Shown: positions 6,401 to 8,041 of the stretch, piece by piece
Numbering within the stretch: position 1 is the stretch's first letter
Layout of the letters: the number at the start of each line of letters is the position of its first letter
NCBI GenBank assembly: GCA_937902905.1
Contig: CALELW010000210.1
Span: 1-8,041, forward strand
Length of the DNA: 8,041 bases
Direction: 5' to 3'
Source of the DNA: an uncultured Clostridium sp.
GTDB lineage: Bacteria > Bacillota > Clostridia > Lachnospirales > Lachnospiraceae
Translations under genes and position numbers: made by a program
Notes under the pieces: model-generated
What the model was told of the DNA's origin: nothing
The model's input: only the letters and a program-made list of their open reading frames with translations
Databases searched by the model: none

Positions 6401-7107
6401 CAAGGTTAGTGCTATGTCGTCAGGGGGAAGTTATAAAACCAACCCCGACAGCAACCCCAACAGCAATTCCAACGGCATTCCCGGATTTTGTAACTCCGTC
6501 AACGGCAACCCCGACGCCGAAGCCAACGGCAACCCCAACACTGAAGCCAACGGCAACCCCAACGCGCAAGCCAACGGCAACGCCGATGATAACGCCAACG
6601 CAGGTGCCGATTCAGGTTATTACAGAAAAACCGGAAAAAACGCCGGAACAGACAAAAATTCCTACTGTGACGGCAGTACCGAAACAAGCCTCGGTGGTGA
6701 AAGCGGGCAAGGTGTTTGTTGTGAAGAAAATCCGCTGCCGGGTCATAAAAGTAAATGGCAGAAAAGGAAGTGTAACCGTCAAAGGGGTAAAAGGTACAGT
6801 AAAGAAACTGGTAATTCCAAAGAAGGTTGTTTACAAAGGGATCCGTTTTGATGTCGTAGCAATTGCTGACCGTGCTTTTTATAAAAACAGAAAAATTCGC
6901 CGTGCTCTAATTGGCACGAACATACAGTCAATCGGAAAAATGTCGTTCTATGGTACAAGGCAGTTGAGGTACATAGACATAAAAACGAAAAAACTGAAAA
7001 TCATTGGAAAAAAAGCGTTTATTGGAATTTATCCGGCAGCGAAAATTAAAATTCCTCGTACGAGAAAGAAAAAATACATCAAATTACTTGCAAACAAATA
7101 CGGTTAA
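3475..7107 (+). CDS. Large exported GLUG-repeat protein with Thr/Pro linker and basic BspA-like LRR C-terminus
   Basis: This encodes a 1210-residue predicted surface or secreted protein, probably an adhesin-type molecule. A signal peptide is visible (MDKRR, hydrophobic 6-19, possible cleavage after AKA at 36-38). Residues 41-480 and 528-981 are two divergent copies of one module. Each copy has a WDG start, an ASQLAG segment, a KW/QWTPIG-x-FNGNGH strand region, and five GLUG motifs (178, 207, 235, 264, 292; and 675, 707, 736, 764, 792). Each ends in a segment resembling Flg_new/InlB B-repeats (about 409-479 and 911-981). A Thr/Pro linker (987-1069) with four 8-residue repeats follows, then a strongly basic LRR_5/BspA-like domain (about 1107-1210). 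There is no LPXTG motif or C-terminal membrane helix, so any wall attachment would be noncovalent, perhaps through the basic tail. AGGAG sits 8 bases before the ATG. It is the last gene of the unit, 14 bases after the kinase. The ligand is unknown. Confidence 0.9.
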   Translation: MDKRRVSLILIFVMIISVLRPYVWYGENALEKKMTAKAATVEVWDGSVDTSWYDREAKSFKISNASQLAGLAQLVNRGETMYGKKITITADVYLNRDWGNYDSWGYLAPDNQWTPIGSYQHVFRGTIDGNNHCVYGIYINIQENVQGLFGRVETNSDYDEQAIKDWHIKNSYIRGAGYVGGFVGCAYRVDIAGCSVEDSIVIGEGDRVGGLAGSSYFSCCIERCHVQGKINGENYVGGIVGEILENRGGVQNCYVKGNVSGADYVGGVAGFIKTRYGPHYSYSQGKVSGEKYVGGLIGSFVSDNAISQGCYTVMEVSGLSGTGTIYGQYKKKPSSVQDAVYLKRNSINQGLCDVGCDEFSSEYRWNQLEGSGVSEEYLCGGEFCYNNSEYYGVSLGKDKYPSFVNAKNKVYQVSFYDDKSAMFTRRYYNSGDKIDNLQPYITEGKMIRWATYDKSLQKYVVWDFQNDWIAEDISLYPFEITSMKNAKVKKLLGSVHKELKGKDVTKKSRYSEKSNYNRSAELTVKENPVIWDGTEETDFFNTRNEALIGVECKIYTASQLAGINSLLQSQDEEIQQYIKSGYVEFKLMNDIYLNEDWENYLSWDKEPPKNKWTPIGNEKSPFTASFNGNGHTIYGLYIDTKEDGQGLFGEAEYCGYESSIKNLTIKNAYIKGGSRVGAIVGESLEQIYVFDCNVLQSVVGCDADGEYAGGIVGYGNQINSIVGVNVNQCKVFGGDTVGGVIGYCNNSSLIEQCSFEGEVSGNYTVGGIAATVNTCNKISACYSLGTVFGKQCIGGLIGKTQYVNSWGDASYTACKLEGTNQGGILFGCFPTTDYNCSDVKVYYPKECYEEKGWQDTGCDLNGVGSTKNYFTNAARPKEYFTNGKFCNENKDIYGMILMQDEYPQFLNEKNKVLKIQYWNKNDPNTSQQKYCNYKEKLADYQPYKSDNIQVEWYVYANGEYTDVKWNFNEDLVITDTRLVLCRQGEVIKPTPTATPTAIPTAFPDFVTPSTATPTPKPTATPTLKPTATPTRKPTATPMITPTQVPIQVITEKPEKTPEQTKIPTVTAVPKQASVVKAGKVFVVKKIRCRVIKVNGRKGSVTVKGVKGTVKKLVIPKKVVYKGIRFDVVAIADRAFYKNRKIRRALIGTNIQSIGKMSFYGTRQLRYIDIKTKKLKIIGKKAFIGIYPAAKIKIPRTRKKKYIKLLANKYG
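3595..4914 (+). repeat. GLUG/beta-grasp module, copy 1 of the surface protein
   Basis: Residues 41-480 of the surface protein. Five GLUG motifs (YVGGFVG, RVGGLAG, YVGGIVG, YVGGVAG, YVGGLIG) recur every 28-29 residues, as in a right-handed beta-helix. The module closes with a segment ending WDFQNDWIAEDISLYP, which has the pattern of Flg_new/InlB B-repeat domains. Confidence 0.75.
5056..6417 (+). repeat. GLUG/beta-grasp module, copy 2 of the surface protein
   Basis: Residues 528-981 of the surface protein, colinear with copy 1 along its whole length. It has five weaker GLUG motifs (RVGAIVG, YAGGIVG, TVGGVIG, TVGGIAA, CIGGLIG) at 28-32-residue spacing, and the same closing segment (YPQFLNEKNKVLKIQYW, then DVKWNFNEDLVI). 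It is diverged enough that it reads as an old duplication. Confidence 0.75.
6496..6591 (+). repeat. Four tandem 24-bp repeats encoding Thr/Pro-rich octapeptides
   Basis: Four units at 6496, 6520, 6544 and 6568 encode PSTATPTP, KPTATPTL, KPTATPTR and KPTATPMI. The last three share their first 14 bases exactly (AAGCCAACGGCAAC). Surrounding sequence (6439-6495) holds shorter degenerate PTATPT units. The array lies in the extended linker between the GLUG modules and the basic C-terminal domain, where copy number could change without loss of frame. Confidence 0.8.
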
Positions 7108-7110
7108 AAG

Positions 7111-7151
7111 AAAAAGCAGAGAGTTCACAAAATGGAATTCCCTGCTTTTTT
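7111..7151. terminator. Bidirectional rho-independent terminator between convergent units
   Basis: The stem pairs AAAAAGCAG (7111-7119) and GAGTTC (7121-7126, with one G-T pair) against GAATTC (7135-7140) and CTGC plus T-run (7142-7151), around the loop 7127-7134. The T-run follows the stem on the plus strand, 4 bases after the surface-protein stop. The A-run at 7108-7115 gives a T-run on the minus strand for the MIF-like gene, whose stop lies at 7165. Confidence 0.85.
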
Positions 7152-7164
7152 CTTGGTGTTACAT

Positions 7165-7506
7165 TTAAAAATTGCTGCCGTTCCAGCCCCAGTCGTTTAC
7201 ACCGTGGTAAGTGACATAAACCTGATTTCCCGGGATGGAAAGCTCTTCACTTAAAATGTCGCAAATAACTTTTGTCATTTCTGAATAGGCAGACGGTGAT
7301 GCCTGACCAAACAGACTGACGGAAACATATGCTCCCTTGTCCAATTTCGAACCGCCCATGTACAAATCGTAATTATCCTCAAATCCAACCATCAGATACG
7401 TTTCCGATTTGTTTAAAATTTGGATAGCTTCACCGAGTTTTGCTTTGATAGCTTCCTCTTTTTCCGGGGTGAGCGATACGGTAATTTTAGAGTCAATAAA
7501 TGGCAT
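7165..7506 (-). CDS. MIF-like / tautomerase superfamily protein
   Basis: This encodes a 113-residue protein that matches the macrophage migration inhibitory factor fold along its full length. After removal of Met the N-terminus is Pro-Phe-Ile, giving the catalytic Pro1 of the family. Lys33 (Lys32 in MIF numbering) and the MGGS segment also align. The C-terminal VYVTYHGVNDWGW followed by NGSNF aligns with the MIF end VYINYYDMN...VGWNNSTF. The MIF CxxC redox motif is absent. Family members form trimers and catalyse keto-enol tautomerisation of phenylpyruvate-like substrates. The physiological substrate in bacteria is generally unknown. There is no signal peptide, so it is cytoplasmic or released without the Sec pathway. 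A Shine-Dalgarno AGAGAGG lies 7 bases before the ATG. It sits 54 bases downstream of the XRE gene on the same strand and may be co-transcribed with it or use its own weak promoter. Confidence 0.92.
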   Translation of the reverse strand: MPFIDSKITVSLTPEKEEAIKAKLGEAIQILNKSETYLMVGFEDNYDLYMGGSKLDKGAYVSVSLFGQASPSAYSEMTKVICDILSEELSIPGNQVYVTYHGVNDWGWNGSNF

Positions 7507-7535
7507 AAAAGTACCTCTCTTTCTTTTTATGATTC

Positions 7536-7564
7536 AATATAATTTATAATATCACATAAGTTAA
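7536..7564 (-). promoter_or_regulatory. Candidate promoter for the MIF-like gene
   Basis: On the minus strand TTAACT (7559-7564, overlapping the XRE stop codon; 4 of 6 matches) and TATATT (7536-7541; 5 of 6 matches) are separated by 17 bases, about 30 bases before the ATG. The gene may instead be read through from the XRE promoter. No terminator hairpin is seen in the 54-base gap. Confidence 0.3.
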
Positions 7565-7866
7565 AGGGATTCCAGAAATTTAAGCATAGAACTTAACTGT
7601 GTACCATTTAAGCGTTCTGCATAGCGGAGTAAGCGAAACTGTGTTTCGTTCAAATGAACTGAAGTCGTTCCTTCCTCCATGAAAAATTCAGACATAGAAA
7701 TATTAAATGCATTGCATATTTTTTGCAAAGAGGGAATGGACGGCAATGTGTTTTTACGATACCAGGCTGAAATCGTTGATTGTGTGATGCCGGACTGCTG
7801 GGATAGTTGATATTCGGTCCAGCCACGCTCCAGCCGTAATTCCACGATACGGTCTAATACATTCAT
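7561..7866 (-). CDS. XRE-family (Cro/CI-type) transcription regulator
   Basis: This encodes a 101-residue DNA-binding protein. Residues about 3-58 form a standard XRE domain: LRLERGWTEYQLSQQSGI, then the recognition helix ITQSTISAWYRK, then LPSIPSLQKICNAFNISMSEFF, the usual closing helices. The C-terminal 40 residues are short, leucine-rich and helical (LNETQFRLLRYAERL), with no ligand or peptidase domain. I chose the ATG at 7864-7866 because AAAGGGG (7874-7880) is 7 bases away. An in-frame TTG six bases earlier would be only 1 base from that site. A palindrome overlaps its own -10 box, so autoregulation is likely. It may also control the MIF-like gene that follows it. It could be a relic of a mobile element, but nothing else here points to one. 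Confidence 0.92.
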   Translation of the reverse strand: MNVLDRIVELRLERGWTEYQLSQQSGITQSTISAWYRKNTLPSIPSLQKICNAFNISMSEFFMEEGTTSVHLNETQFRLLRYAERLNGTQLSSMLKFLESL

Positions 7867-7873
7867 TGTCAAA

Positions 7874-7880
7874 CCCCTTT
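7874..7880 (-). promoter_or_regulatory. Shine-Dalgarno that decides the XRE start
   Basis: AAAGGGG on the minus strand is 7 bases from the ATG at 7864-7866 but only 1 base from the in-frame TTG at 7870-7872. This spacing favours the ATG. Confidence 0.75.
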
Positions 7881-7895
7881 CTTAGGTAAATTCAT

Positions 7896-7911
7896 AAGTA
7901 ATATTATACTT
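7896..7911 (-). promoter_or_regulatory. -10 box of the XRE gene overlapped by an inverted repeat (candidate operator)
   Basis: TATAAT is read on the minus strand at 7903-7908. It lies inside AAGTA-N6-TACTT (7896-7911), a 5-bp inverted repeat. The -35 region at 17 bases (CTGCTT) is poor. A repressor bound here would block the promoter, which fits an autoregulated XRE protein. The TTGCAATAC directly upstream (7913-7921 on the minus strand) also occurs at 181-189 near the other promoter. Confidence 0.4.
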
Positions 7912-7967
7912 GGTATTGCAAAATAAAGCAGTGTAAAATAGCGTAATTAAATAACGTAAATATGAAA

Positions 7968-7995
7968 TTGCTAAAAGAGTAGTGTATTAGATAAT
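7968..7995 (+). promoter_or_regulatory. Weak candidate outward promoter at the right edge
   Basis: TTGCTA (7968-7973) and GATAAT (7990-7995) are 16 bases apart and point out of the window. They would serve a gene beyond 8041. No coding region is supported in 7873-8041. This is a weak match in AT-rich sequence. Confidence 0.2.
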
Positions 7996-8041
7996 ATGAA
8001 GTGACCTCACATTTGTAGCAACGTGGATTTACCTGTATACT

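Noticed and set aside
6439..6600. CRISPR-like array
   Set aside because: The repeats are 24 bp with no unique spacers and lie in frame inside a coding region.
6414..6851. 145-codon plus-strand frame rich in Asn/Gly repeats
   Set aside because: It is the second frame of the Thr/Pro repeat array; its repeats mirror the 24-bp units and the surface-protein frame continues through it.
7020..7107. LPXTG sorting signal or C-terminal membrane anchor in the surface protein
   Set aside because: The end is a Lys/Arg-rich segment (KYIKLLANKYG) with no LPXTG-like motif and no hydrophobic helix.
7867..7872. TTG start two codons upstream of the XRE ATG
   Set aside because: The Shine-Dalgarno AAAGGGG would be 1 base away from it, whereas the ATG is at a normal 7-base spacing.
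7904..8041. 45 open codons on the minus strand running in from the right edge
   Set aside because: The translation is Phe/Tyr/Ile-rich with no recognisable motif, the stop lies inside the XRE -10 box, and a run of this length is expected by chance in AT-rich DNA.

Overview
The window looks like a chromosomal segment from a low-to-moderate-GC Gram-positive anaerobe, most likely a gut Clostridia of the Lachnospiraceae type. The basis is A/G-rich Shine-Dalgarno sites, a PASTA kinase, a GLUG-repeat exported protein with a Thr/Pro linker, and a very basic BspA-like leucine-rich C-terminus, a combination familiar from that family. Genus cannot be read from the sequence.

Layout. Positions 1-124 form a long imperfect palindrome of unknown identity. 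A promoter region follows at about 160-215, with an extended -10 box. Four plus-strand genes then run head to tail with gaps of only 13, 27 and 14 bases: a small FHA-domain protein (241-606), a helix-turn-helix protein with an internally duplicated module (620-1711), a membrane Ser/Thr kinase with an N-terminal zinc ribbon and two extracellular PASTA domains (1739-3460), and a 1210-residue exported protein (3475-7107). The exported protein is made of two divergent copies of a GLUG/beta-helix plus beta-grasp-like module, a Thr/Pro linker and a basic LRR_5-like tail. A hairpin with T-tracts on both strands (7111-7151) ends this unit and also the convergent minus-strand pair. That pair is a MIF/tautomerase-family protein (7165-7506) and, upstream of it, a small XRE regulator (7561-7866). 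The last 170 bases hold only promoter-like signals.

How the genes may work together (inference). The four plus-strand genes look like one transcription unit that joins a phospho-signalling set to a surface protein. The PASTA kinase could sense wall fragments or the surface protein outside the cell. Inside, the FHA protein could read phosphothreonine on the kinase or on the HTH protein, and the HTH protein could change transcription. No PP2C phosphatase is visible here. The MIF-like gene and its XRE neighbour appear to be a separate unit. Most parts belong to known families. The least explained items are the conserved-looking grouping of the four genes, the duplicated HTH protein and the 124-nt palindrome.
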